A stretch of DNA of 10,659 bases, taken from positions 1 through 10,659 of the forward strand of contig JAQTOJ010000048.1 of the NCBI GenBank assembly GCA_028713395.1. The letters run 5' to 3'. A program made the translations under genes and the position numbers. The DNA is from Dehalococcoidales bacterium. GTDB lineage: Bacteria; Chloroflexota; Dehalococcoidia; Dehalococcoidales; Fen-1064. Positions 1 to 5,784 of the stretch are shown here, one piece after another (positions within the stretch are counted from its first letter, which is position 1; every line of letters begins with the position of its first letter). The notes beneath the pieces were generated by a model that did not search any database, was not told where the DNA came from, and was given only the letters and a program-made list of their open reading frames with translations.

Positions 1-113
1 AACCCTCTTATATCACGTACACGGTGACAGTGATGGCGCAGGTTCTGAACAAGACTCCGGAAGAGACGGCGGAGATCACAACCGTCAATGCTCAGGCGTT
101 GTTCAAATTCTAG
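1..113 (+). CDS. TatD-family metal-dependent hydrolase, C-terminal end only
   Basis: The gene enters from the left edge; the readable frame starts at base 3 and stops at TAG 111-113, leaving 36 residues. The sequence has the shape of the TatD C-terminus: a PSYI start, a helix carrying VMAQVLNKTPEETAEIT, then NAQALFKF at the end, matching the family pattern 'iA...g.s.eevA..t..Na..lF'. TatD proteins are TIM-barrel metal-dependent hydrolases/deoxyribonucleases of the cytoplasm; the metal-binding residues lie upstream of this window and cannot be checked. A DUF167 gene follows 39 bp downstream on the same strand, so the two may share a transcript. Family call is fairly good for such a short fragment, but it rests only on the last helix and tail. 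Confidence 0.72.
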   Translation, partial: PSYITYTVTVMAQVLNKTPEETAEITTVNAQALFKF

Positions 114-152
114 GGTCATTCTCGCGCAGGCAGGAATCCCCAAGGCAGAAAA

Positions 153-425
153 ATGGCAAAAATAACCATACAGGCGCACCCCGGAGCTAAACGCAACGAA
201 GTGATTCGCTGCGTGGACGGGGTTTGGCATGTCAAAATTGCCGCGCCGCCAATCGAGGGCAAAGCCAATAAAAAACTGATTGAATTCCTCAGTGAAGTCC
301 TGGATATACCAAAGAGTGCGATTTCAATCGACAAAGGCGCTACCGGTAAACGTAAAATGGTGGAAATTACCGGCGTAACAATCGAGGCAATTACCCGGAA
401 ATTGGGGAAGTATTTGCTTTTATAA
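153..425 (+). CDS. DUF167 / UPF0235 (YggU-like) protein
   Basis: 90-residue protein, the normal full length for DUF167. Diagnostic pieces are PGAKRNEV near residues 10-17, VKIAAPPIEGKAN at 27-39 (the most conserved block of the family), and a following helix plus a GATGKRKMVEI strand at 62-72. Members are small alpha/beta cytoplasmic proteins whose biochemical function is not established, so none is given here. The ATG at 153 has only a weak purine-rich stretch (AAGGCAG) in front of it. It lies 39 bp behind the TatD-type hydrolase on the same strand and is probably co-transcribed with it. No terminator is obvious after it, but a new strong promoter begins at 472. Confidence 0.88.
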   Translation: MAKITIQAHPGAKRNEVIRCVDGVWHVKIAAPPIEGKANKKLIEFLSEVLDIPKSAISIDKGATGKRKMVEITGVTIEAITRKLGKYLLL

Positions 426-471
426 CCACTGCCCTAACAATCCTCTTTTTTTACGCGGGATGTGCCCCCTC

Positions 472-501
472 TTGACAAAATACCCCCAACAGTCTTATAA
501 T
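472..501 (+). promoter_or_regulatory. Sigma-70 promoter of the arsenic operon
   Basis: TTGACA at 472-477 and TATAAT at 496-501, both perfect consensus, are separated by 18 bp. This predicts a start near 508 and a leader of about 35 bases before the ATG at 544. The region is embedded in a short gene-free gap (426-543). A direct repeat ATTCAGAA (500-507 and 509-516), containing the palindrome GAATATTC (505-512), covers the end of the -10 and the predicted +1. That is where a repressor operator would be expected. A promoter this strong normally needs repression, consistent with a metalloid-controlled operon. Confidence 0.8.
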
Positions 502-543
502 TCAGAATATTCAGAAATAACTGATTAATCGGGGAGAAAAAAT

Positions 544-807
544 ATGGTCGTAAAAAAGAAGGTCAATGCCGCTTTCTGTGAGCCGACCTGCTGCCAGGTG
601 GAGTCCATTATCACGGTGGATGAACGCGGCCAGATGGTATTACCCAAGGAAACTCGCGCCAAGGCCGGCATCAAACCAGGGGATAAATTGGCGCTGGTGA
701 CTTTGCAGAGTCAAGGGAAACCCTGCTGTTTGATGTTGATGAAAACGGATGAGCTTTCGTCGATGGCGAAAAATGTGCTCGGTCCGCTCGTAAAAGATTT
801 GGTCTAA
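544..807 (+). CDS. Cys-rich AbrB-fold (SpoVT/MazE-like) protein, probable arsM-operon regulator
   Basis: 87 residues. An AbrB-type swapped-hairpin DNA-binding core is visible at about 21-52: SIITVDERGQMVLPKETR followed by AGIKPGDKLALV. It is flanked by cysteines unusual for simple AbrB proteins: CEPTCC at 12-17 and a CC pair at 61-62, giving five Cys that could bind a thiophilic metal or metalloid. Small proteins of this kind are known next to arsM and next to mercury-methylation genes hgcAB (annotated in some genomes as HgcAB-associated protein, HgcC); no hgcA or hgcB is present here. GGGGAG at 531-536 is a good ribosome site for the ATG at 544. arsM starts 21 bp downstream. Inferred role: metalloid-responsive regulator of its own operon; a metallochaperone role for ArsM is an alternative. 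Confidence 0.78.
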   Translation: MVVKKKVNAAFCEPTCCQVESIITVDERGQMVLPKETRAKAGIKPGDKLALVTLQSQGKPCCLMLMKTDELSSMAKNVLGPLVKDLV

Positions 808-828
808 ACTTACTGAAGGAGTAAAAAT

Positions 829-1593
829 ATGAAGAAACAAGTAAATATCAAGGAAGCCGTGAGAGAAAGATACGCGCAGGCCGCCACTCAAGGCTGCGGT
901 TGCGGTAGTGCGGAAGCGTCTTGCTGCGGCGGCGCTGACGAATCAGCCCTCGTGAGCCTGGGCATCGGTTATACCATGGATGATATCAAGTCCGTGCCGG
1001 AAGGCGCGAATTTAGGTTTGGGCTGCGGCAATCCGGTGGCGCTGGCTTCCCTTAAGGAAGGTGAGACCGTGTTGGATTTAGGATCCGGCGCTGGCTTCGA
1101 CGCTTTTCTTTCAGCTCAGCGGGTGGGTAAAAAGGGTAAGGTCATCGGAGTGGATATGACCCCTGAAATGTTGGCGAAAGCCAATGAAAACGCCGAGAAG
1201 GGCGGCTATAAGAATGTCGAGTTCCGTTTGGGAGAAATTGAAAGGCTGCCGGTCGATGATAATTCCGTCGATGTCATTATCTCGAACTGCGTCATCAATC
1301 TATCCCCGGATAAACCGGCGGTTTTCAAAGAAGCTTACCGCGTGCTCAAACCCGGCGGCCGTTTGATGGTTTCGGATATGGTGCTGCTCAGGGAATTACC
1401 GGCCAAGGTGAAAAAATCAATAGATGCTTACGCCAGTTGTATCGCGGGCGCTGCCTTTAAAAACAATTATTTGCAGTTGATCAAAGATACCGGATTCAAA
1501 AAGGTGAAGACCGTGAACGCAGACGAAATTGATAATGCGGAAAAAGCCGGTTTGCCCGTGACCAGTATCAAGGTGCAGGCATTCAAACCGTAA
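829..1593 (+). CDS. arsM: Arsenite S-adenosylmethionine methyltransferase ArsM
   Basis: 254-residue class I SAM methyltransferase that transfers methyl groups from SAM to As(III), giving methylated and volatile arsenicals in the cytoplasm. SAM motif I is VLDLGSGAGFDAF (81-93), the acidic post-I loop is VIGVDMTPEML (105-115), and EAYRVLKPGGRL (168-179) is the usual late strand region. The As-binding cysteines of the family have clear counterparts: C66 in GLGCGNP, C154 in SNCVINL and C204 in SCIAGA. An extra N-terminal cluster C23, C25, C32, C33 lies before the core and may match the additional N-terminal Cys seen in many ArsM proteins. A GGAG ribosome site precedes the ATG. The gene lies 21 bp after the Cys-rich AbrB-like gene and ends just before an intrinsic terminator, so the two form an operon. 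Confidence 0.93.
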   Translation: MKKQVNIKEAVRERYAQAATQGCGCGSAEASCCGGADESALVSLGIGYTMDDIKSVPEGANLGLGCGNPVALASLKEGETVLDLGSGAGFDAFLSAQRVGKKGKVIGVDMTPEMLAKANENAEKGGYKNVEFRLGEIERLPVDDNSVDVIISNCVINLSPDKPAVFKEAYRVLKPGGRLMVSDMVLLRELPAKVKKSIDAYASCIAGAAFKNNYLQLIKDTGFKKVKTVNADEIDNAEKAGLPVTSIKVQAFKP

Positions 1594-1620
1594 GAGTCGT
1601 TCCTTGGGACATCGTCAATG

Positions 1621-1656
1621 ATGAAGAGGGGTATTAACCCCTCTTCATTTTGTTTT
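1621..1656 (+). terminator. Intrinsic terminator after arsM
   Basis: ATGAAGAGGGG (1621-1631) pairs perfectly with CCCCTCTTCAT (1638-1648) around a six-base TATTAA loop, and the stem is followed by TTTTGTTTT. It ends the arsenic operon 27 bp after the arsM stop. Read on the minus strand the hairpin is not followed by a T tract, so it should not efficiently terminate the converging ATPase gene. Confidence 0.9.
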
Positions 1657-1676
1657 CGGAGCCTGGATAATATGGG

Positions 1677-3131
1677 CTACCTGAGCAACGGTTCGGCTTC
1701 TGCCAGCAGCCCGACCATCTCATCCGCGACTTTTTGAGCCTGTTCGCCATATTCCTGGAGCATGGTTTCTTTCGCCCAGACATAGAACAAGTAGCGCATA
1801 CAGCGGCGGTCTTCCCGCTGGGAAAGCAGAAATTCGGTATGCTCACGGTTGATGCAGATCATGCCCTCTTTGGGGTCATACCAACTGCGGTAGACTGATT
1901 TATCGCTGCTGGGGGCAGCAATCTTGATGTGCGGCGCGCGGGTTGGCGCACGGGTGATTTTCACAGTGCTGCCTACCTTAGATGGTTCTTTGTTTTCTCC
2001 CGGTTTTGCTTCCGCGGGTGTTTTCAGATCGGCGGAGGTCGGCCCTAACGATAAATTTTCAAGCAAGCCTTTTTCGCGGTAACGCAAAAAGCGGTCGATA
2101 AGCCTACCCGCCCGGTTCAATAGTATCCCAAAACGGCGCTCCTGGGATTCGGCGCTGACTTCCTGTATCAACAGCATTACCTTTGGTTCCATTTCCCGCA
2201 GTGCCTGTACGAAGTTGTTGAATACCTGGTCCTGGATGAGTGCCGTTTTATCGGCGGTGCGTTTGAGCCGGTCGTAGCGAATGTACCCTTCCAGCCGCCT
2301 GTCTATCCAGGGCAACACTTTAAAAGCCTGCAGGTCGGTCAAGTCGCAAATTCGGGTGCCGCCCCGTCCGTAAAGGCTGATCGAAGCGTCGGCCATATCC
2401 CAGGGTAAGACATAAAATTCCACGTAGGCAGAGCCGGCTTTTGCCACCGTGATGGTATTTCCCATGATCTTCACGCCGCGGAACCTTTGCGGATGCACTT
2501 GTTCGAAAATATCGTCGTCGGAGATAGCCATAGCGTATAGATTTGAACGTAAATCGCTGGCGAATTGCTGCCCCAGGTAATCCTTTATTTTTTCCTTGGA
2601 AAGCTGGGGGGCGATTTCCGGTAAAATGCCATCGAGGTGGGCGATCGTGCCGCGTTGGGTGTGTTCGTGTTTATGGCAAACTTTCAGTATTTCTGCATAG
2701 CCGTTTTTCAACCAACGGCGTTTTAAAACCAGACAGCTTGAAGGTTTACCGTCTTCATCGGTCGATGCCAAATGTAATTCATCGGAAATCAACGCAAAAG
2801 CCAGCAGGCCGATACCCTGTTCGCCTCTTAAAGCGGAATTCAATTTCTCGGAGCTGCCTATCTGGTGCAAAACCTGCCGCATTTTACGGGCATCCATGCC
2901 CACCCCGTTATCTTGCACGGTAATACCTTTGAGCAGTCGGCTGGTCACCCCGTCCGTGACCTTGGTCTGGTATTTCAGCTTGAGGAGCACCTGACCTTCC
3001 TCGGCGTTAATTTCCTCTATAGCGTCCGCCGCATTTTCCACAAATTGTTTTAGGGCTTCCTGTGGATTGCGGCAAACATGAGAAAGCACCTCGAAGACTC
3101 CCGGACCGGTGTGTAATGTGACCTGTGTCAT
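1677..3131 (-). CDS. GHKL-type (HSP90/MutL/MORC-like) ATPase, function unknown
   Basis: 484-residue cytoplasmic protein with an N-terminal GHKL ATP-binding fold. Visible motifs are the N-box FVENAADAIEE (30-40, Mg-ligand N33), G1 box DNGVGMD (74-80) and G2/lid GEQGIGLLAF (103-112). The middle region (about 190-340) looks like the S5/transducer type domain of such ATPases, followed by a Pro/Lys-rich linker (about 370-405) and a C-terminal domain starting near VYRSWYDPKEG that contains a short ICINREH strand. In HSP90, MutL and MORC proteins the general-base Glu sits four residues before the N-box Asn; here that position is Gln (Q29, codon CAA at 3045-3047). ATP binding is likely, ordinary hydrolysis uncertain. 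It follows a MerR-type gene by 24 bp in one operon. Length and tail do not fit HtpG, MutL or GyrB; a prokaryotic MORC-like protein is one possibility. Confidence 0.8.
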   Translation of the reverse strand: MTQVTLHTGPGVFEVLSHVCRNPQEALKQFVENAADAIEEINAEEGQVLLKLKYQTKVTDGVTSRLLKGITVQDNGVGMDARKMRQVLHQIGSSEKLNSALRGEQGIGLLAFALISDELHLASTDEDGKPSSCLVLKRRWLKNGYAEILKVCHKHEHTQRGTIAHLDGILPEIAPQLSKEKIKDYLGQQFASDLRSNLYAMAISDDDIFEQVHPQRFRGVKIMGNTITVAKAGSAYVEFYVLPWDMADASISLYGRGGTRICDLTDLQAFKVLPWIDRRLEGYIRYDRLKRTADKTALIQDQVFNNFVQALREMEPKVMLLIQEVSAESQERRFGILLNRAGRLIDRFLRYREKGLLENLSLGPTSADLKTPAEAKPGENKEPSKVGSTVKITRAPTRAPHIKIAAPSSDKSVYRSWYDPKEGMICINREHTEFLLSQREDRRCMRYLFYVWAKETMLQEYGEQAQKVADEMVGLLAEAEPLLR

Positions 3132-3155
3132 ATCGGCCTCCCATCTGGCTCCGCG

Positions 3156-3407
3156 TTAAAAAAGCGCGGGGCGTTCTATCTCTTGCCGGGCTTTTTGGAA
3201 GGCGGTGTCCCAGGTGAAGCCCTGGCGACGGTACTTGATGATGAGTTCGGCGGTGCGGATATCTTCTTCAGTGAATTGCCTGACTTGGCGCTGCTTGAGC
3301 CTGGTTTTTATGCTTTTGATAAAACCTTTTTTCTCCAGATAGCGAATCTCGTCCACCGAAGCTGCTGTAATCTTAGCGGTTTCCGTCATACGTAACATTA
3401 CACGCAT
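3156..3407 (-). CDS. MerR-family transcriptional regulator, single-domain
   Basis: Short MerR-type winged-helix protein of about 80-83 residues: the recognition helix and wing read VDEIRYLEKKGFI, then RQVRQFTEEDI and ELIIKYRRQGFTWDTAF, as in the N-terminal domain of the family. The usual long dimerisation helix and effector domain are missing, so no ligand can be proposed. The open frame runs back to 3509, but a strong promoter lies inside that extension, so translation must begin downstream. ATG at 3407 and ATG at 3398 are the choices; GGAAAG sits directly before 3407 and nine bases before 3398, so 3398 is equally possible. The GHKL ATPase gene follows 24 bp later in the same operon and is the likely partner or target. 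Confidence 0.78.
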   Translation of the reverse strand: MRVMLRMTETAKITAASVDEIRYLEKKGFIKSIKTRLKQRQVRQFTEEDIRTAELIIKYRRQGFTWDTAFQKARQEIERPALF

Positions 3408-3440
3408 CTTTCCGGTAATATTTCCTGAACTTTTGCCTGA

Positions 3441-3469
3441 ATAATATCGCAAACGATGATGGTTGTCAA
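3441..3469 (-). promoter_or_regulatory. Promoter of the MerR-ATPase operon
   Basis: On the minus strand TTGACA (plus 3464-3469) and TATTAT (plus 3441-3446) are separated by 17 bp, an almost perfect sigma-70 promoter predicting a start near 3434. A small dyad ATCG-CAAA-CGAT (3446-3457) lies between the two boxes, where MerR proteins usually bind, but its arms are only 4 bp and it may be chance. Confidence 0.75.
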
Positions 3470-3500
3470 GAGGAGTAGAGACAGGGAATTGTGAAAAAAT

Positions 3501-3518
3501 CTTAAGCAAAACTTAAGC
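3501..3518. promoter_or_regulatory. Direct repeat CTTAAGC x2 with 11-bp period, candidate activator site
   Basis: CTTAAGC occurs at 3501-3507 and 3512-3518, exactly one helical turn apart, in the divergent gap between the MerR operon and the secreted-protein gene. It ends nine bases before a TTGAAA -35 box. Tandem half-sites with 11-bp spacing directly upstream of -35 are typical of OmpR/PhoB-type activators, and two proteins with that DNA-binding domain are encoded 2 kb downstream. The functional link is inference. Confidence 0.45.
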
Positions 3519-3527
3519 GAATAGGAC

Positions 3528-3557
3528 TTGAAATAGCCGGATATACATCTATATAGT
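3528..3557 (+). promoter_or_regulatory. Probable promoter of the secreted-protein gene
   Basis: TTGAAA at 3528-3533 and TATAGT at 3552-3557 are 18 bp apart, placing the start near 3564. An inverted repeat TATCAA-ATAA-TTGATA (3565-3580) lies at the predicted first transcribed bases and could be an operator. The region is AT-rich, so other -10-like hexamers are present and the exact box is uncertain. Confidence 0.5.
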
Positions 3558-3583
3558 AATAATGTATCAAATAATTGATAAAT

Positions 3584-3606
3584 AGGAGGTGACGCTTATG
3601 ACCTGA
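3584..3606 (+). other. Perfect Shine-Dalgarno followed by a two-codon ORF (ATG ACC TGA)
   Basis: AGGAGGTGA at 3584-3592 is a nine-base perfect complement to the 16S rRNA tail, far stronger than the site of any gene in this window. Eight bases after its GGAGG core comes ATG (3598-3600), then ACC and the stop TGA. The real gene begins 47 bases later with its own AGGAG. This could be a minimal leader ORF that controls downstream translation or mRNA decay, or the surviving ribosome site of a lost gene. Confidence 0.5.
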
Positions 3607-3653
3607 ATTTATAAAAACAAAACAAATTATTAAGATGAATTAGGAGTAATGGA

Positions 3654-4526
3654 ATGAGGAAAATTATCGTATCTATAGTCTTTTGTTTACTTATGATTGT
3701 TACCGGGGTAGGAAATGTGGCCGCCAAAGCTTTTAGTTCCTCGTTGTCCAATTATGATATCACGAGTTCGAAGGAAGGATTTGTTTTAGCACAAGAAACA
3801 ACTTTACGATGGGAAAAAGAATTAGGCATTCATTATGATGTTACCAGTGTCAAAGTGTACAAATTTGGAAAGGAAGAATTTCTTGTAGCACCAGCGGATG
3901 CAAATATCAGCCTTGAAGCTGAAATGCAAAGCGACGGTTCTATTAAGATTACGCCAATAGTAGACACACCTAAGGAAAACCAAATGACCGGTATTGCGAG
4001 CAATAGTGGAGGGAGAGTTCTGACCGATTATGGTTGGGAACTCGTTGGGTCTCAGGCGTTTTCGAGATTCGAAAACAGTACAGGTTGGATAGATCATGCT
4101 TATATGTTAGATCATCTGACCGGTGAATCTGATCCTAATTACGACTATTATTCATTACACCACTACGCGACTGCTAAAAGTAAGGGTATTTTCATTCTTA
4201 GATTCGCTAGTTTGGAGTGTGCAAAAACTGCCAGCAGTTCAACAATGTATTGGGTAGATTGGTGCCCACGCTCAGACCAAACATGGAATAACCCAACATC
4301 CTACACACTAAGTGTTACGGCTGGTGGGTATGGTCTATCCTATAACCATACTGGACAAGATACTTGGGACATTACTAAATATGAAGAAGCTGGTAAGTTC
4401 AAGAATATTTGGTATGGTTCTGCGTGGGGTTCAGAGAGGGAAGTTGCATATATGGTATGTGTCAAAGTGCCCCAAAATGGTTGGCCACAATGGAGCCTTA
4501 CAGCCGATTTTGGCTGCCCTTGGTAG
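3654..4526 (+). CDS. Secreted Trp-rich protein of unknown family
   Basis: 290 residues; not recognised. The N-terminus is a clean Sec signal peptide: MRKI, a hydrophobic core (about 5-20), and an A-K-A cleavage site at 24-26. The mature part is unusually aromatic, with 12 Trp overall (for example 200, 203, 211, 253, 258, 277, 280, 290), many Tyr, and exactly four Cys (189, 204, 269, 288) in the C-terminal third, fitting two disulfides in an exported beta-rich domain. It ends in FGCPW. No catalytic motif, sortase signal or transmembrane anchor is visible. AGGAG at 3642-3646 supports the ATG at 3654. Codon use is AT-rich compared with the flanking arsenic and tungstate operons, which suggests a separate origin. 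The neighbours (a lipoprotein and two winged-helix proteins) suggest an envelope-related role, but this is only context. Confidence 0.72.
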   Translation: MRKIIVSIVFCLLMIVTGVGNVAAKAFSSSLSNYDITSSKEGFVLAQETTLRWEKELGIHYDVTSVKVYKFGKEEFLVAPADANISLEAEMQSDGSIKITPIVDTPKENQMTGIASNSGGRVLTDYGWELVGSQAFSRFENSTGWIDHAYMLDHLTGESDPNYDYYSLHHYATAKSKGIFILRFASLECAKTASSSTMYWVDWCPRSDQTWNNPTSYTLSVTAGGYGLSYNHTGQDTWDITKYEEAGKFKNIWYGSAWGSEREVAYMVCVKVPQNGWPQWSLTADFGCPW

Positions 4527-4543
4527 GATTCCACTTAGTTTTT

Positions 4544-4595
4544 GTTTAGAGAAAGAGCTTCTCTCCATAGGTGTTCTTGGAGAGAAGCTCTAAAC
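4544..4595. repeat. Long inverted repeat/hairpin without T tract
   Basis: AGAGCTTCTCTCC (4554-4566) pairs over all 13 bases with GGAGAGAAGCTCT (4579-4591) around a 12-base loop. An outer arm GTTTAGAG (4544-4551) also matches CTCTAAAC (4588-4595), offering an alternative register. Neither strand has a T run after the stem, so it is not a standard intrinsic terminator. It lies 17 bp after the secreted-protein gene and may protect or process the 3' end of its mRNA, or be a remnant of a small inverted-repeat element. The rest of the gap to 4728 shows no gene and no convincing promoter. Confidence 0.7.
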
Positions 4596-4728
4596 TGAGC
4601 CAGCAAAAGACGACTATGTTTTGTATTGCAACTATCATAGACTAAAACTGATGATTTGATAAGCATGGGGTTATAGTAGTAGAATCAAATCACTAGCATA
4701 ATACTATTCAATCTTGGAGATGGAGATA

Positions 4729-5247
4729 ATGAAAAGACATATTGGTATTACTTTGATATCATGTCTCGCCATTTCCCTTATATCCACATTACCAGCGTGT
4801 ACCAATAATGACACAGTTTATGCTACGCGAGTAGTAACCATAGAAGAAGCTGAATCTATTCTTTATCAAGTTATTAATGCTGCAAAAATGGGTAATACTA
4901 CCAAGTTACTTAATTTGGGTTGCTCAGAAACAATGTTGAATTTAGACCTGGATTTCGTAGGAGGACTAAGTAGCGTCCCCTTTACCCATCCAGAGATAAT
5001 AGATTCCTATTTACTTCCTGTTACGAGCGCGGGGAGGAACAAAATTGCACTTGGAGGACGTGTGCTGGTGTTACTTGGTATTGATAATTTAGGGCGTGCG
5101 TTTCGGACTGATTTCTTAGTGTGTTGGGACCCCTACCAAAAATGCATTGTAGTGCCGCACCCTATTTACTGGACGGGAATGGAGCTCGGACATACAGATG
5201 TTTACGGTTTAGGCGTTACTTTACCAACAATTTCAGTACAACAGTAG
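4729..5247 (+). CDS. Putative lipoprotein of unknown function
   Basis: 172 residues from the ATG at 4729. This start is preferred over TTG 4714 and ATG 4720 because GGAG at 4716-4719 is nine bases upstream, and it gives a compact signal peptide. The N-terminus is MKRH, a hydrophobic stretch, then the lipobox LPAC with lipidated C24, so the protein should be membrane-anchored and face outward. After the anchor comes a helix (TIEEAESILYQVINAAKMGN) and then a beta-rich part with no motif I recognise. The helix followed by strands recalls NTF2/SnoaL-like cystatin-type folds, but the match is too loose to claim. It lies between the Trp-rich secreted protein and two winged-helix proteins, all on the plus strand and AT-rich. 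Confidence 0.68.
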   Translation: MKRHIGITLISCLAISLISTLPACTNNDTVYATRVVTIEEAESILYQVINAAKMGNTTKLLNLGCSETMLNLDLDFVGGLSSVPFTHPEIIDSYLLPVTSAGRNKIALGGRVLVLLGIDNLGRAFRTDFLVCWDPYQKCIVVPHPIYWTGMELGHTDVYGLGVTLPTISVQQ

Positions 5248-5333
5248 TATAAACATTTAGGTGCTAGTTATTATCGCGCAACATAGTTGATATCGCTTAG
5301 ATGCTACATGTCCAAAAATTAGAAAAGGTGTGT

Positions 5334-5675
5334 ATGCTAAATCATTCTTACTCCAGCGTCGCACTGATCTCAGTTCCAGTTAACGGTGGAGAGCTCGTGG
5401 TCAATCTTGGCGCTCGCCGTGTAACGCTGGGGAAATTTGAGATAAAGCTAACGGATATTGAATTCCGTTTGCTTTGGGCATTGATAGCGCATAATGGAAC
5501 AGTCGTTTCTCACCGGCAATTGCTGGTTCAAGTCTGGGGCGCGGGGTACATCACAGCTACTAACGTGCTTCATGTTCACATGAAAAATTTGCGCGATAAG
5601 CTGGCAAGAAACGACCACGGGGCAAATTATATCACCAATATTCGGGGTATCGGCTACCGTTGTGACATCAAGTAA
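5334..5675 (+). CDS. Receiver-less OmpR/PhoB-type winged-helix protein, copy 1
   Basis: 113 residues, essentially only a Trans_reg_C DNA-binding domain. The order is the family's: N-terminal sheet (GGELVVNLGARRVTL), LTDIEFRLLWALIAHNG (helix 1), SHRQLLVQVWG (helix 2), VLHVHMKNLRDKL (recognition helix) and the wing ITNIRGIGYR. There is no phosphoacceptor receiver domain, so control is not by a histidine kinase in the usual way. ATG 5334 is chosen over ATG 5301 because AAGGTG at 5325-5330 precedes it and 5301 has no ribosome site. A paralogue of about 50 percent identity follows 109 bp downstream, indicating a tandem duplication. Likely target genes are the neighbouring exported-protein genes, by inference only. 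Confidence 0.82.
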   Translation: MLNHSYSSVALISVPVNGGELVVNLGARRVTLGKFEIKLTDIEFRLLWALIAHNGTVVSHRQLLVQVWGAGYITATNVLHVHMKNLRDKLARNDHGANYITNIRGIGYRCDIK

Positions 5676-5740
5676 GTTTCACCTTTATCCGGCTGACATT
5701 TGTTTCGTATACATAAAATGAGCATAGCTCTTTCCAATTC

Positions 5741-5769
5741 TTGACAAAATCCATTTGTAAAACTAGTAT
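5741..5769 (+). promoter_or_regulatory. Promoter of the second winged-helix gene
   Basis: TTGACA at 5741-5746 is perfect; TAGTAT at 5764-5769 gives a 17-bp spacer. TATAAA at 5767-5772 is a better hexamer but would need a 20-bp spacer. Transcription would start close to 5776, leaving a very short leader if translation begins at ATG 5785. Confidence 0.55.
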
Positions 5770-5784
5770 AAACTGCGAAGTGAA

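Noticed and set aside
544..807. Evidence for a mercury-methylation (hgcAB) locus
   Set aside because: Only the small AbrB-like protein resembles one found beside hgcAB; the next gene is arsM, and no corrinoid protein or ferredoxin gene is in the window.
2543..3053. Plus-strand open frames opposite the GHKL ATPase
   Set aside because: Antisense shadows of a gene with intact N, G1 and G2 boxes; no promoter or ribosome site and no recognisable domain.
4554..4591. Intrinsic terminator for the secreted-protein gene
   Set aside because: The stem is strong, but no T run follows it on either strand, so it is listed as an inverted repeat instead.
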